From Bradyrhizobium sp. CCGUVB4N (GTDB lineage: Bacteria; Pseudomonadota; Alphaproteobacteria; Rhizobiales; Xanthobacteraceae): a stretch of DNA of 64,000 bases. Below the pieces are notes generated by a model. The model was not told the origin of the DNA, did no database searches, and saw only the letters and a program-made list of their open reading frames with translations. The first letter of the stretch is position 1. Each line of letters begins with the position of its first letter. Position numbers and translations under genes: made by a program. The stretch is taken from the NCBI RefSeq assembly GCF_024199945.1, contig NZ_JANADP010000001.1:806001-870000 (forward strand). The letters run 5' to 3'. Below, piece after piece: positions 56,194 to 64,000 of the stretch.

Positions 56194-56852
56194 TCGCTGA
56201 CCGCCAGTCGCTTCTCGCCGCGGCGGACGATGATGGTGAGCGGGATCAGGATCGCCGCATAGGCGACCGCAACCGCGGTGTAGGTCTCCAGCGGCCGGTA
56301 GCTGTCATGCGCCGCGACCTGGCTCTGATAGACCAGATCGGGCACCGCGAGCACCGAGACCAGCGAGGTGTTCTTGAACTGGATGATCGACTGGTTCATC
56401 AGCGCCGGGATCATGCGCTTGATCGCCTGCGGCAGCACGATGCGCCGCATGCTCTGCCCCGGCGTCATGCCGAGCGCAGCGCCGGCTTCCGACTGGCCCT
56501 TGTCGATCGAGATGATGCCGCCGCGGATGATCTCCGAATAGAACGAGCCGCCATAGAGCGAGAGCGCCAGCGCCGAGGCCGTGATCGGCGTCATCTCGAC
56601 ACCTGCCAGGATCGGCAGCGCGTAATAGAACCAGATCAGCTGCACCAGGATCGGCGTGCAGCGAAACGCTTCGATGAAGGTGAGGGCGACCAGGCGCACC
56701 GCCTTGAACCGCGACAGGCTGCCGAACGCCCCGAACAGGCCGAACACAAGGCCGAGCAGCACGATGACCACCGTGAAGCCGACGGTGACGCCTAGCCCGT
56801 TGAGAAAGAGCCAGCGATAGCTCCAGAGGATGCCGAAGTCCCACTGATACAT
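56190..56852 (-). CDS. Amino-acid type ABC transporter permease
   Basis: A 220-residue membrane protein with about five helices ([20 protein letters not shown], then [18 protein letters not shown]). The EAA loop, which contacts the ATPase, is [20 protein letters not shown]. It belongs to the His/Glu/Gln permease type. The gene is second in the operon; a strong hairpin pair lies between it and the binding-protein gene. Confidence 0.93.
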   Translation of the reverse strand: MYQWDFGILWSYRWLFLNGLGVTVGFTVVIVLLGLVFGLFGAFGSLSRFKAVRLVALTFIEAFRCTPILVQLIWFYYALPILAGVEMTPITASALALSLYGGSFYSEIIRGGIISIDKGQSEAGAALGMTPGQSMRRIVLPQAIKRMIPALMNQSIIQFKNTSLVSVLAVPDLVYQSQVAAHDSYRPLETYTAVAVAYAAILIPLTIIVRRGEKRLAVSE

Positions 56853-56870
56853 GCGTGCTTTCTTGCTTCA

Positions 56871-56997
56871 CCTCTCCCGCTTGCGGGAGAGGTCGCGTCG
56901 CATCGAAGATGCGATGCGGGTGAGGGCTCTTTCCTCTGGGGGAGTCTTGCCAGCGGAGGCACCCTCACCCCGACCCTCTCCCGCAAGCGGGAGAGGG
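56871..56997. repeat. Paired hairpins between binding-protein and permease genes
   Basis: CCTCTCCCGCTTGCGGGAGA (56871-56890) and CCCTCTCCCGCAAGCGGGAG (56974-56993) are each near-perfect hairpins and also inverted copies of one another; GCATCG/CGATGC lies between. They sit inside the operon, after the binding-protein gene. Such hairpins often protect the upstream mRNA or attenuate the downstream genes, so that the binding protein is made in excess. Confidence 0.8.
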
Positions 56998-57044
56998 AGA
57001 GAAGCGGAGCGCGCCGACAGAGCTCGACCCAAGCTCATCATGCC

Positions 57045-57899
57045 TTACAGCGAAACGCCCGGCGGAATGTCCGCTTCGGTCACGCCCACCAGCTCCATGT
57101 TGGTGATGATCGCGTTGCGGATGAAGCCGAGGCCCTTGTTGAAGTCGATCCAGGTGTTGACGTAGTCGCGGAAGGTCTTGTCGTTCTCGCGGCGGAAGCC
57201 GGCATTCGACGTCGTGGCGAAGATCGGCGTCGGCAGCACGAACTGGCCGAGCGAGGGGTTCTTCTTCAGCACCGTCAGCGACAGCATGGTGATCAGGCAC
57301 TGCGCATCGACGCGGCCCGTCTGCAGCGCGGCGGTGGCGTCGTCGGCGGTCTTCAGCCGCGAGATCTGCGCCTTCGGCGTCAGGCGGCTGACGACCTGGT
57401 CGTGCGAGGAGCCCTGGTCGACCGCGATCTTGACGTCGGGCGAGTTCAACTCGGCCCAGCTCTTCGGCTTGAAGTCCTTCTTGCAGAGGATGCCGAAGGC
57501 GTTGTTGAAGACCGGCACCGAGAAATCGACCACCAGCGCGCGCTTCGGGGTCGGATTGAGGCCGAAGAAGATGTCGATCTTGTTGGACTGCAGATCGAGC
57601 ACCGAATTGCCCCAGGTGGTTTCGGTGATCTCGAGCTCGGCTTCCATGTCGTCGGCAAGCGCCTTGGCGATGTCGACGTAAAAGCCCTTCCACTGGCCGC
57701 TGGCGAGGTCCTTCATGTAATAGGGCGCGCCGCCGCCGACCGCGCCGATCCGCATCTTCTTGGTGCGGCGGATGCGGGCAAAGGTCGATTCGTTGGGATC
57801 GGCCGCCTGGGCCACGGCCGGAGAGGCCAGCGTGCTCGCGGTTACCGCGCCAAGGGCACCAAGTCCGACAATCGATGCAACATCACGACGTGTAACCAT
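57045..57899 (-). CDS. ABC transporter substrate-binding protein (family 3, polar amino-acid type)
   Basis: A 284-residue periplasmic protein. The N-terminus MVTRRDVASIVGLGALGAVT is a possible Tat signal (TRRDV), ending AVAQA. The mature fold has MRIGAVGGGAPYYMKDLASG, then FYVDIAKALADDMEAELEI, and DIFFGLNPTPKRALVVDF. It captures an amino acid or similar compound and delivers it to the permease. ATG 57899 is preferred; an in-frame TTG lies three codons upstream. It is the first gene of the operon. Confidence 0.92.
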   Translation of the reverse strand: MVTRRDVASIVGLGALGAVTASTLASPAVAQAADPNESTFARIRRTKKMRIGAVGGGAPYYMKDLASGQWKGFYVDIAKALADDMEAELEITETTWGNSVLDLQSNKIDIFFGLNPTPKRALVVDFSVPVFNNAFGILCKKDFKPKSWAELNSPDVKIAVDQGSSHDQVVSRLTPKAQISRLKTADDATAALQTGRVDAQCLITMLSLTVLKKNPSLGQFVLPTPIFATTSNAGFRRENDKTFRDYVNTWIDFNKGLGFIRNAIITNMELVGVTEADIPPGVSL

Positions 57900-58081
57900 T
57901 GGGATCAATCGCTTTTCTGGTTAGGTGGAGTTCCGCCACGCGTTCTTACCAAGGCGACGGAGGCTGTGAAAGCACAGCCTATCGGCTGGGCAGGTCAGGA
58001 ATTGCCCGGATGCTGGGCAAGATCAAGCTGGTCAAAGTGATACCCGCTTGCTTTCCCGACCTTTTGGCCCCAAATAGGGAC

Positions 58082-58180
58082 CGGGAGATTGGCGGTGGAC
58101 GAGCCACTCGCCAACCGGGTCAGGTCCGGAAGGAAGCAGCCCTAACGAGGTCCGGATCGGGTCGCTCGTCAGTCTCCTAC
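58082..58180 (+). ncRNA. ffs: Signal recognition particle RNA (4.5S, bacterial small type)
   Basis: Contains the hallmark GGTCAGGTCCGGAAGGAAGC followed by AGCCC, the SRP domain IV loop that binds Ffh. The flanks GGGAGATTGGCGGTGGACGAG and CTCGTCAGTCTCC can pair to close the hairpin. A T-run follows at 58184-58189. It lies about 95 bases upstream of dnaX, the usual position in Rhizobiales. Boundaries are approximate. Confidence 0.9.
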
Positions 58181-58274
58181 CTGTTTTTTCGAGCGAATTG
58201 CGCCGGCGGGCTTCCCGCCAGCGCGCTCCTGTCCGCAAAAGCCAGCCGAGAGACATTCCATTGCGGATTGACCG

Positions 58275-60116
58275 ATGACCGACGCTGGCGACCCTCCAAA
58301 TCCCGACAGCGCCGGCCAGGCCGGCAACGCACCGTACCGGGTGCTGGCGCGCAAATACCGCCCTTCGAGCTTCGACGATCTGATCGGCCAGGAGGCCGTG
58401 GTCCGCACCGTCTCCAATGCGTTCGAGACCGGGCGCATTCCGCAGGCCTGGATCCTCACCGGCGTCCGCGGTGTCGGCAAGACCACCACTGCGCGTATTC
58501 TGGCCCGTGCGCTCAACTACGAGATGCCGGACGGCTCGGTGAGGGGCCCGACCATCCACATGCCGACGCTCGGCGTGCATTGCCAGGCGATCATGGAAAG
58601 CCGGCACATGGACGTGCTGGAGATGGACGCGGCATCGCATACCGGCGTCGACGACGTCCGCCAGATCAATGACAGCGTGCGCTACGCGCCGGCCAGCGCC
58701 CGCTACAAGGTCTACATCATCGACGAAGTCCACATGCTGTCGACGGCGGCGTTCAACGCCTTCCTGAAGACGCTGGAGGAACCGCCGGAGCACGCCAAGT
58801 TCGTGTTCGCCACGACCGAGATCCGCAAGGTTCCGGTCACGGTGCTGTCGCGCTGCCAGCGTTTTGATCTTCGCCGCGTCGAGGCCGATGTGCTGATGAA
58901 GCATCTCGCCAACATCGCCGCGAAGGAAAGCGTCGAGATCGAGCCCGAGGCGCTCGGCATCATCGCGCGCGCCGCGGAAGGCTCGGTGCGCGATTCGCTG
59001 TCGCTGCTCGACCAGGCCATCGCGCATGCGGCGGGCCAGGTGAAGGCCGATGCGGTCAGGCAGATGCTGGGCCTTGCCGACCGCACCCGCGTCATCGACC
59101 TCTTCGATTCGCTGGCGCGTGGTGACATCGCGAGCGCCTTCAAGGAGTTCCGCGACCAGTACGATGTCGGCGCTGACCCGATCGTCGTGCTCTCGGACCT
59201 CGCCGAGTTCGTCAATTTCGTCACCCGCGTGAAGATCGTGCCGGCGACCGCCGACAACGTCGCCTATGGCGAGACCGAGCGCGTGCGCGCGAAGGATTTC
59301 GCCTCGAAGATCTCGATGCGCGTGCTGTCGCGGATGTGGCAGATGCTGCTCAAGGGCATCACCGAGGTGCAGGCCGCGACGCGGCCGGCTGCGGCCGCCG
59401 AGATGGTGCTGGTGCGCATCGCCTATGTCGCCGACCTGCCGACGCCGGATGAGGCGATCAGGATGCTGGAGCAGAACGGCGGCGGTTCGCCGGTCGTGGG
59501 CGGCGGCGGTGCTGCGCGCAGCGGCGCGCCGGCGGCCCCGATGGCCTCCGCGGCGTCCGTGACCTCTGCTGCGCCGGTTCGCATGCCGACCTCGTCGCCG
59601 ACTGCGTTCGGCGGCGGTGCCCGGCCGCAGATGGCGGCCCCCGCGCCGGACCCGCAGGCGGCCGCACCCCAGCTGCGCATCACCAGCTTTACCCAGCTCG
59701 TCGCGCTTGCCGGGCAGAAGCGCGACCTCATGACCAAGGGCGCGCTCGAAGGCGACATGCGCCTCGTTCGTTTCGAGGAGGGCCGGCTGGAGGTCGCGCT
59801 CGAGCCGAACGCGTCGAAAACGATGATCTCCGAGCTCGCGCGCAAATTCGAGCAGTGGACCGGGCGCCGCTGGACCATCATCGTGTCCAACGAGCAGGGC
59901 CAGGCGACGCTGCGCTCGGTGAGCCAGGCCGCCAAGCAGGAACATGCACGCAACGCCGAGGCCGATCCGCGCGTGCAGGAGGTGCTGTCGCGCTTCCCCG
60001 GTGCGAAGGTCGTCGAGGTCCGCAGGCTTGCCCCCGAGACGCCGGAATCCAATATTAACGCCGACTATGGCTCTGACGATCCGCCCGACGGTTCCGACGC
60101 CGACGACGATCTCTAG
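58275..60116 (+). CDS. dnaX: DNA polymerase III subunits gamma/tau
   Basis: A 613-residue clamp-loader ATPase. Walker A is GVRGVGKTTTA (about residues 62-72), Walker B YIIDEVHMLS, and sensor 1 FATTEIRKVPVTVLSRCQRF. The zinc module between Walker A and B, which normally has four Cys, here reads ALNYEMPDGSV then IHMPTLGVHCQAI, with only one Cys, so zinc binding is doubtful. The C-terminal tau region is Ala/Pro-rich and then folded. The start MTDAGDPP precedes the conserved YRVLARKYRPSSFDDLIGQE. Confidence 0.96.
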   Translation: MTDAGDPPNPDSAGQAGNAPYRVLARKYRPSSFDDLIGQEAVVRTVSNAFETGRIPQAWILTGVRGVGKTTTARILARALNYEMPDGSVRGPTIHMPTLGVHCQAIMESRHMDVLEMDAASHTGVDDVRQINDSVRYAPASARYKVYIIDEVHMLSTAAFNAFLKTLEEPPEHAKFVFATTEIRKVPVTVLSRCQRFDLRRVEADVLMKHLANIAAKESVEIEPEALGIIARAAEGSVRDSLSLLDQAIAHAAGQVKADAVRQMLGLADRTRVIDLFDSLARGDIASAFKEFRDQYDVGADPIVVLSDLAEFVNFVTRVKIVPATADNVAYGETERVRAKDFASKISMRVLSRMWQMLLKGITEVQAATRPAAAAEMVLVRIAYVADLPTPDEAIRMLEQNGGGSPVVGGGGAARSGAPAAPMASAASVTSAAPVRMPTSSPTAFGGGARPQMAAPAPDPQAAAPQLRITSFTQLVALAGQKRDLMTKGALEGDMRLVRFEEGRLEVALEPNASKTMISELARKFEQWTGRRWTIIVSNEQGQATLRSVSQAAKQEHARNAEADPRVQEVLSRFPGAKVVEVRRLAPETPESNINADYGSDDPPDGSDADDDL

Positions 60117-60143
60117 AGCCATTCTTTCCAAGGACGAAAACCC

Positions 60144-60464
60144 ATGGCTGATTTCCTCGGCATGATGAAGCAGGCAGCGCAGCTGCAATCCAAGATGCAG
60201 GAGATGCAGGAGCAGCTCGCCAACGTAGAGGTCGAGGGCATCTCCGGCGGCGGCCTCGTCGCGGTGCGCATGACCGCGAAGATGGACGTCAAGGGCATCA
60301 AGATCGATCCCTCGCTGATGAAGGCCGAGGAGCGCGAGGTGCTCGAAGACCTGCTCGTCACCGCGCTCAGTGATGCCCGCCGCAAGGCGGAGACCGCGAT
60401 GCAGGAGAAGATGCAGTCGCTCACCGGCGGGCTCGGCCTGCCGCCGGGGCTGTTCGGCCAGTAA
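60144..60464 (+). CDS. YbaB/EbfC family nucleoid-associated protein
   Basis: A 106-residue DNA-binding protein that dimerises into a tweezer shape. It starts [20 protein letters not shown], has the [20 protein letters not shown] strands, and ends with [11 protein letters not shown]. It lies between dnaX and recR, as in most proteobacteria, and its stop lies one base before the recR ATG. It may aid recombination or nucleoid organisation. Confidence 0.93.
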   Translation: MADFLGMMKQAAQLQSKMQEMQEQLANVEVEGISGGGLVAVRMTAKMDVKGIKIDPSLMKAEEREVLEDLLVTALSDARRKAETAMQEKMQSLTGGLGLPPGLFGQ

Positions 60465-60465
60465 C

Positions 60466-61068
60466 ATGGGCGCGGTTGCAGGTCCCGAAATCGAGCGGCT
60501 GGTCCAGCTTCTCGCGCGGCTGCCGGGTCTGGGCCCGCGCTCCGCGCGGCGCGCCGCGCTGCATCTGATCAAGAAGCGCGAAGCGCTGATGATGCCGCTG
60601 TCGTCAGCCCTGCAGGTTGCGCTCGACAAGGTTCAGGTCTGCAAGACCTGCGGCAATATCGACACGCAGAATCCCTGCACGGTCTGCACCGATCCGAAGC
60701 GTGATCCCGCCATCATCGTCGTCGTCGCCGACGTCGCCGATCTCTGGGCGCTGGAGCGGGCCAATGCGACCCAGGGGCGCTACCACGTGCTGGGCGCGAC
60801 CCTGTCGCCGCTCGATGGCGTCGGCCCGCAGGACCTCACCATCGACGCGCTGGTCGCGCGTGCCCACGCGGCCGAGGTGCACGAGATCATTCTTGCGCTG
60901 AATGCGACAGTCGACGGACAGACCACCGCACATTACATCACCGACCTGCTTCAGGACGCCAACGTAAAAGTAACCCGGTTAGCGCACGGTGTGCCGGTCG
61001 GTGGCGAGCTTGATTATCTCGATGAGGGCACGCTATCGGCCGCCATGCGGCAGCGGACCCTGTTCTAG
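60466..61068 (+). CDS. recR: Recombination protein RecR
   Basis: A 200-residue protein of the RecFOR gap-repair pathway. It has the helix-hairpin-helix [20 protein letters not shown], the C4 zinc finger [17 protein letters not shown], and a Toprim domain ([19 protein letters not shown]). The C-terminal Walker-like segment is THG-type: [20 protein letters not shown]. The start MGAVAG sits directly after the ybaB stop. It loads RecA onto SSB-coated DNA. Confidence 0.96.
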   Translation: MGAVAGPEIERLVQLLARLPGLGPRSARRAALHLIKKREALMMPLSSALQVALDKVQVCKTCGNIDTQNPCTVCTDPKRDPAIIVVVADVADLWALERANATQGRYHVLGATLSPLDGVGPQDLTIDALVARAHAAEVHEIILALNATVDGQTTAHYITDLLQDANVKVTRLAHGVPVGGELDYLDEGTLSAAMRQRTLF

Positions 61069-61119
61069 AGCGTTTTCGAGCGAAGTGGATACCGGTTCGC
61101 GTGAAGAAAACGCGTCAAA
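61069..61119. repeat. Palindromic repeat after recR
   Basis: Contains GCGTTTTC (61070-61077) inverted as GAAAACGC (61105-61112), with CGAAGTGGATACCGGTTCGC between. I recognise this as a common Rhizobiales intergenic repeat. It begins directly after the recR stop and may act as a terminator or mRNA end. Confidence 0.7.
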
Positions 61120-61156
61120 ACGAGAATTTCCATCCAGACTTGACGGAACGGACGAC

Positions 61157-61594
61157 ATGACGAAACTTTTCGCCACACGATCGGCTTTGGTCGCGACGAT
61201 GCTGCTGCTGGTGACACCGGCCATCGCCGCGCCGCAGGAGGACGATGGGGCGCCGCCGCCCTCGAAGCCCGGCAAGCTGATCAGCGCCGGCGAGGTGCTC
61301 TCGGGCGAGCTCAACGCCATGAAGATTCGCGACACCAAGAACGCCGGCAAGCGGGTTGCGATGTACCAGATCACCTCCGAGCCGCGCCGCCTGCCCGCGC
61401 CGAACGGGCTGTGCGATCTCGAAACCGGACCCGAAACCTTCCAGCTCGTCACCTCCAGCGACGCGCAGGCCACGCAGTTGAAATCGTTCGTCGGCAAGGA
61501 GATCTCGGTCAAGGTCGACGAAATCGCCTGCGCCAGCGATCCCGGCCAGATGAGCGAAGCCGTGGTGACGAAGTGGAGCTTGGTGAAGAAGTAG
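61157..61594 (+). CDS. Hypothetical secreted protein
   Basis: A 145-residue protein with a signal peptide (MTKLFATRSALVATMLLLVT, ending IAAP). The mature part starts with an acidic and Pro-rich stretch, then a probable beta fold (KRVAMYQITSEPRRLPAP, ETFQLVTSSDAQATQL). Two Cys (GLCDLET, EIACASD) may form a disulfide. No family is recognised. It converges with ampG across a repeat. Start ATG 61157 is chosen because the frame before it is not coding. Confidence 0.6.
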   Translation: MTKLFATRSALVATMLLLVTPAIAAPQEDDGAPPPSKPGKLISAGEVLSGELNAMKIRDTKNAGKRVAMYQITSEPRRLPAPNGLCDLETGPETFQLVTSSDAQATQLKSFVGKEISVKVDEIACASDPGQMSEAVVTKWSLVKK

Positions 61595-61612
61595 GAAGCG
61601 GCAATCGAGGTG

Positions 61613-61692
61613 CCGTAAGATGGGCAAAGGCGCAAAGCGCCGTGCCCACGATTTGGATGCCGTGGGCACGCTTCGCTTTGCCCACCCTACGG
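61613..61692. repeat. Inverted-repeat element between convergent genes
   Basis: The left arm reads CCGTAAGATGGGCAAAGGCG to GTGCCCAC (61613-61649) and the right arm GTGGGCACGCTTCGCTTTGC to CCTACGG (61662-61692). The arms are imperfect inverts with a short centre. It lies between the secreted-protein gene and ampG, ending five bases from the ampG stop, and may terminate both. Confidence 0.8.
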
Positions 61693-61697
61693 GACCG

Positions 61698-63062
61698 TCA
61701 AATCCGCACCGGCCCCAGCGCCTCAAAATGCCCGCGCTTCTGCAGCCAGACGAGCAGCACCAGGCTCGGGATCGCCACCAGCACGCAGATCACGAAGAAC
61801 AGCGGCCAGCCGGTCGCGGCCGCCACGAAGCCTGCCCCTGACGACAGATAGGTCCGCCCCACCGCTGCAAGCGCAGTGAGCAGCGCATATTGCGTCGCCG
61901 TGTGCAACGGGTTCTGGCACAGCGCCGAGAGGTAGGCGACGAAGATCACGGTGCCGATCGCGCTGGTGAAATTCTCGGCGCAGATGGCGAGCGCCAGTGC
62001 CCATTGATTGGTGCCGACAATCGCGAGCCAGGAGAAGGTGAGGTTCGCCAGCGCCTGCACCACGCCGCCGATCCAGAGCGAGGTCGCGAGCGAATAGCGC
62101 CGCGCGACAAAGCCGCCGGCGAAGCCGCCGATCAGCGTCGCAGCGAGGCCAACGCCCTTCACGATCGCCGCATAATCGTTGCGGGTGAAGCCGAGGTCGA
62201 TCACGAACGGCGCTGTCATCGTGCCGGAGAACGCGTCGGTGAACTTGAACAGCACGACGAAGGCGAGCGCCGCGATCGCGTCCTTGCGCGACAGGAATTC
62301 CGAGAAGGCGCCGATTGCCGCGCGGAGCACGCGCGTGAACGCGGTCTCTTCGTGCGTCGCAGCTTCCGCGCGCATCGATTGCTCGGGCTCGGTCGCGACC
62401 AATGCCGTGATCGTCCCGATCAGCACCATCGCCGCCATAACCACATAGCCCCACATCCAGGCCGAGGTGCGCGTGATGCCGGTGCTCTCGAAGCCGGAGA
62501 CGATGAACAGCGCACCCGCGGTCGAGACCAGCATGCCGATGCGATAGGCCGCGACATAGGCCGCCATGCCCGCGGCCTGCTCGCTCTCGGGCAGGCTCTC
62601 GACGCGGAAGGCATCGACCACGATGTCCTGCGTCGAGGACGTCGTCGCCACCAGCAGGGCGCCGAGCGCGACGTAGAACGGCGAACGTGCCGGATCGGTC
62701 ATCGCCAGCAGCAGGATCGAAATGATCAGCAGTATCTGCGAAAACACCAGCCAGCCGCGCCGCCGCCCGAAGGCTTGCGTGAACAGCGGGACATGCAGCG
62801 CGTCCACCAGCGGCGCCCACAGGAATTTCAGCGTGTAGGGCGTGCCGACCAGCGCAAACAGCCCGATGGTCTTGAGATCGACGCCTGCCTCGCGCATCCA
62901 CACCAGGAGCGTCGATCCCGACAGCGCCAGCGGCAGCCCGGACGAAAAGCCGAGGAACAGCACGATCAGCACCCGCGGTTGCAGGTAAACGGCCAGACTG
63001 TCGCGCCAGGAGGTCGCAGGGGCGGATGCAGCGGCGGGCGAGGTCGCGTCGGGTGCGGTCAT
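61698..63062 (-). CDS. AmpG-family muropeptide permease (MFS)
   Basis: A 454-residue inner-membrane protein with 12 or more helices. The AmpG-like segments are LFLGFSSGLPLALSGSTLLV then WMREAGVDLKTIGLFALVGT, and TQDIVVDAFRVESL. AmpG imports anhydro-muropeptides for cell-wall recycling, which also controls ampC beta-lactamase. The window's two serine hydrolases and L,D-transpeptidase are not adjacent. The start is ATG 63062. A GIY-YIG element begins 65 bases upstream. Confidence 0.9.
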   Translation of the reverse strand: MTAPDATSPAAASAPATSWRDSLAVYLQPRVLIVLFLGFSSGLPLALSGSTLLVWMREAGVDLKTIGLFALVGTPYTLKFLWAPLVDALHVPLFTQAFGRRRGWLVFSQILLIISILLLAMTDPARSPFYVALGALLVATTSSTQDIVVDAFRVESLPESEQAAGMAAYVAAYRIGMLVSTAGALFIVSGFESTGITRTSAWMWGYVVMAAMVLIGTITALVATEPEQSMRAEAATHEETAFTRVLRAAIGAFSEFLSRKDAIAALAFVVLFKFTDAFSGTMTAPFVIDLGFTRNDYAAIVKGVGLAATLIGGFAGGFVARRYSLATSLWIGGVVQALANLTFSWLAIVGTNQWALALAICAENFTSAIGTVIFVAYLSALCQNPLHTATQYALLTALAAVGRTYLSSGAGFVAAATGWPLFFVICVLVAIPSLVLLVWLQKRGHFEALGPVRI

Positions 63063-63127
63063 GGGGAGGTGTTAGCAGATTCTGGGGGCGGCGAGGGAGG
63101 TGTCGTCGCTGCCGGCCACAAGGGAAG

Positions 63128-63526
63128 TGTCGTCGCCCGGCTTGACCGGGCGACCCAGTATTCCAGAGGCCGGTGTTATGGCGGACCCGCGATCTCAGCG
63201 TAGAGATCGTTCCAATTCGGATTGTCCTTCTCAATCAGCGCGATCTTCCAGTCTCGCTTCCACTTCTTCAGCCGCTTCTCGCGCTTGATCGCATTCTCTG
63301 GATCGTCGAACTGCTCGAAATAGACTAGCCTTACGACGCCGTATTGCTTCGTGAAGCTCTCGATCAACTTCAACTTATGCTCGGCCACGCGGCGGATGAG
63401 ATCATTCGTCACGCCAATGTACAGTGTGCCGCCGATCTTGCTGGCGAGAATGTAGACGTAGTAGTGGCGTTCACCCATCTGCCGCCTCTGGGATACTGGG
63501 TCGCCCGGTCAAGCCGGGCGACGACA
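63128..63526. mobile_element. 399-bp inverted-repeat element carrying a GIY-YIG gene (element 2)
   Basis: The ends are 43-bp inverted repeats, 63128-63170 and 63484-63526, with one mismatch. Each arm holds CGCCCGG-CTTGA-CCGGGCG, a REP-like hairpin, followed by CCCAGTATTCC. The only gene inside is the GIY-YIG gene at 63176-63478; its stop lies five bases from the left arm and its start five bases from the right arm. Layout and size match element 1 at 32532, although the arms differ. No clear target-site duplication is seen. Confidence 0.8.
63176..63478 (-). CDS. Single-domain GIY-YIG endonuclease (element 2)
   Basis: A 100-residue protein with YYVYILAS and GTLYIGVTND as the GIY and YIG halves, an Arg in DLIRRVAEH, the catalytic Glu in AIKREKRLK, and DNPNWND near the end. 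It aligns without large gaps to the protein at 32573-32863. The AGAGGCGG sequence before its ATG comes partly from the repeat arm, so the arm may supply the ribosome site. It is probably the enzyme that acts on its own repeat type. Confidence 0.88.
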   Translation of the reverse strand: MGERHYYVYILASKIGGTLYIGVTNDLIRRVAEHKLKLIESFTKQYGVVRLVYFEQFDDPENAIKREKRLKKWKRDWKIALIEKDNPNWNDLYAEIAGPP

Positions 63527-63566
63527 GCGAAATTGGAGCGGCAGCGTACCGGACCTGGGAAGAACC

Positions 63567-64000
63567 TCACTCCCCCGCCTGGAGCTTCCTTGGAAACAGC
63601 TCCGGCGCGCCGGTCGATACCAGCCGCGGGCCGTCCGCGGGTGCGTCGGTCTTGCTGAAATCGAGCTCCTCGATCCGGCCTGCGCGCTTTTCGATCTTGT
63701 CGGCGGAGATCAGGATCTGGCGGACGTCCTCGTTGGCGTCGGCAAAATGCTTCTGCAGTTTCAGCACGCGATCCCTGAGACGACCCAGATCGTCGCCAAG
63801 CTTGATCACTTCGGTCTGGATCTGGTCGGCGGCGTCGCGCATGCGCGCGTCCTTCATGATCTGCTGCATCACCTGGATCGCGAGCATCAAGAGCGAGGGC
63901 GACACCAGCACGACCTTGGCGCGATAGGCCTTCTGGATCACGTCGTCGAAACCGTCATGGATCTCGGCGTAGACCGATTCCGACGGCACGAACATCAGCG
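63567..64000 (-). CDS. rmuC: DNA recombination protein RmuC (3' end; truncated by the window)
   Basis: About 144 C-terminal residues, with the gene starting beyond the window end. It includes LMFVPSESVYAEIHDGFDDV, VVLVSPSLLMLAIQVMQQIM, and a coiled-coil segment (IKLGDDLGRLRDRVLKLQKH), matching the RmuC C-terminal nuclease-like and helical region. RmuC limits inversions at short inverted repeats in E. coli. The sequence runs in frame to the last base of the window. Confidence 0.88.
   Translation of the reverse strand, partial: LMFVPSESVYAEIHDGFDDVIQKAYRAKVVLVSPSLLMLAIQVMQQIMKDARMRDAADQIQTEVIKLGDDLGRLRDRVLKLQKHFADANEDVRQILISADKIEKRAGRIEELDFSKTDAPADGPRLVSTGAPELFPRKLQAGE

Noticed and set aside
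58032..60629. An 865-codon minus-strand frame opposite dnaX
   Set aside because: It runs through the SRP RNA and dnaX; composition is that of a shadow frame.

Overview
The window is chromosomal DNA from an alphaproteobacterium, most likely Bradyrhizobium or a close relative. The evidence is high GC coding sequence, the chvI-chvG-hprK-EIIA-HPr block close to pckA, an ffs-dnaX-ybaB-recR block, several small proteins of a type I associate with Bradyrhizobium, and many intergenic palindromic repeats. No tRNA, rRNA, CRISPR array or prophage was found. The species call is inference; no database was consulted.

Region by region. 1-15 kb is accessory in character. It holds two serine hydrolases of the beta-lactamase fold, a Tat-exported alpha/beta hydrolase, a secreted TPR protein, an L,D-transpeptidase, an Asp/Glu racemase with a RidA protein, an orphan ABC-type binding protein, a TPR-glycosyltransferase, and a decayed stretch (13.5-14.7 kb) with tiny genes and a racemase remnant. 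15-28 kb is core: lepA, a GT39-like membrane protein, the regulatory PTS branch (HPr, EIIA, HPr kinase), ChvG/ChvI, a HugZ-like protein, a secreted TPR-CHAT protein and pckA. 28-41 kb holds a thioesterase, glycogen phosphorylase, pyrE, a GST, a LysE exporter, an FMN reductase and polA. 41-50 kb covers surface polysaccharide precursors (UDP-glucose dehydrogenase, phosphomannomutase, an acyltransferase), the helicase HrpB, a retroviral-type aspartic protease and a chemoreceptor. 50-58 kb holds an Lrp regulator, a HIT-NudC-PfkB operon, and a five-gene operon pairing a polar amino-acid type ABC importer with an enolase-superfamily enzyme and an SDR. 58-64 kb holds SRP RNA, dnaX, ybaB, recR, ampG and the 3' end of rmuC.

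The most unusual signal is a set of inverted-repeat elements. Two small GIY-YIG nuclease genes (32.5 and 63.2 kb, about 60 % identical by eye) each fill an element of almost the same size (397 and 399 bp). Each element is bounded by 37-43 bp inverted arms, and each arm is itself a REP-like palindrome. The arms differ between the two elements. Gene-free inverted pairs resembling each arm type occur elsewhere in the window (28.4 and 40.5 kb for the first; 48.3 and, more loosely, 43.2 kb for the second). This resembles the REPIN/RAYT arrangement of gammaproteobacteria, with a GIY-YIG nuclease in place of the transposase. That reading is inference from architecture.

Other points of note: DNA polymerase I with all three 3'-5' exonuclease motifs broken, an SDR without its catalytic Tyr and Lys, a DnaX without its zinc cysteines, and a 44-residue membrane protein gene.
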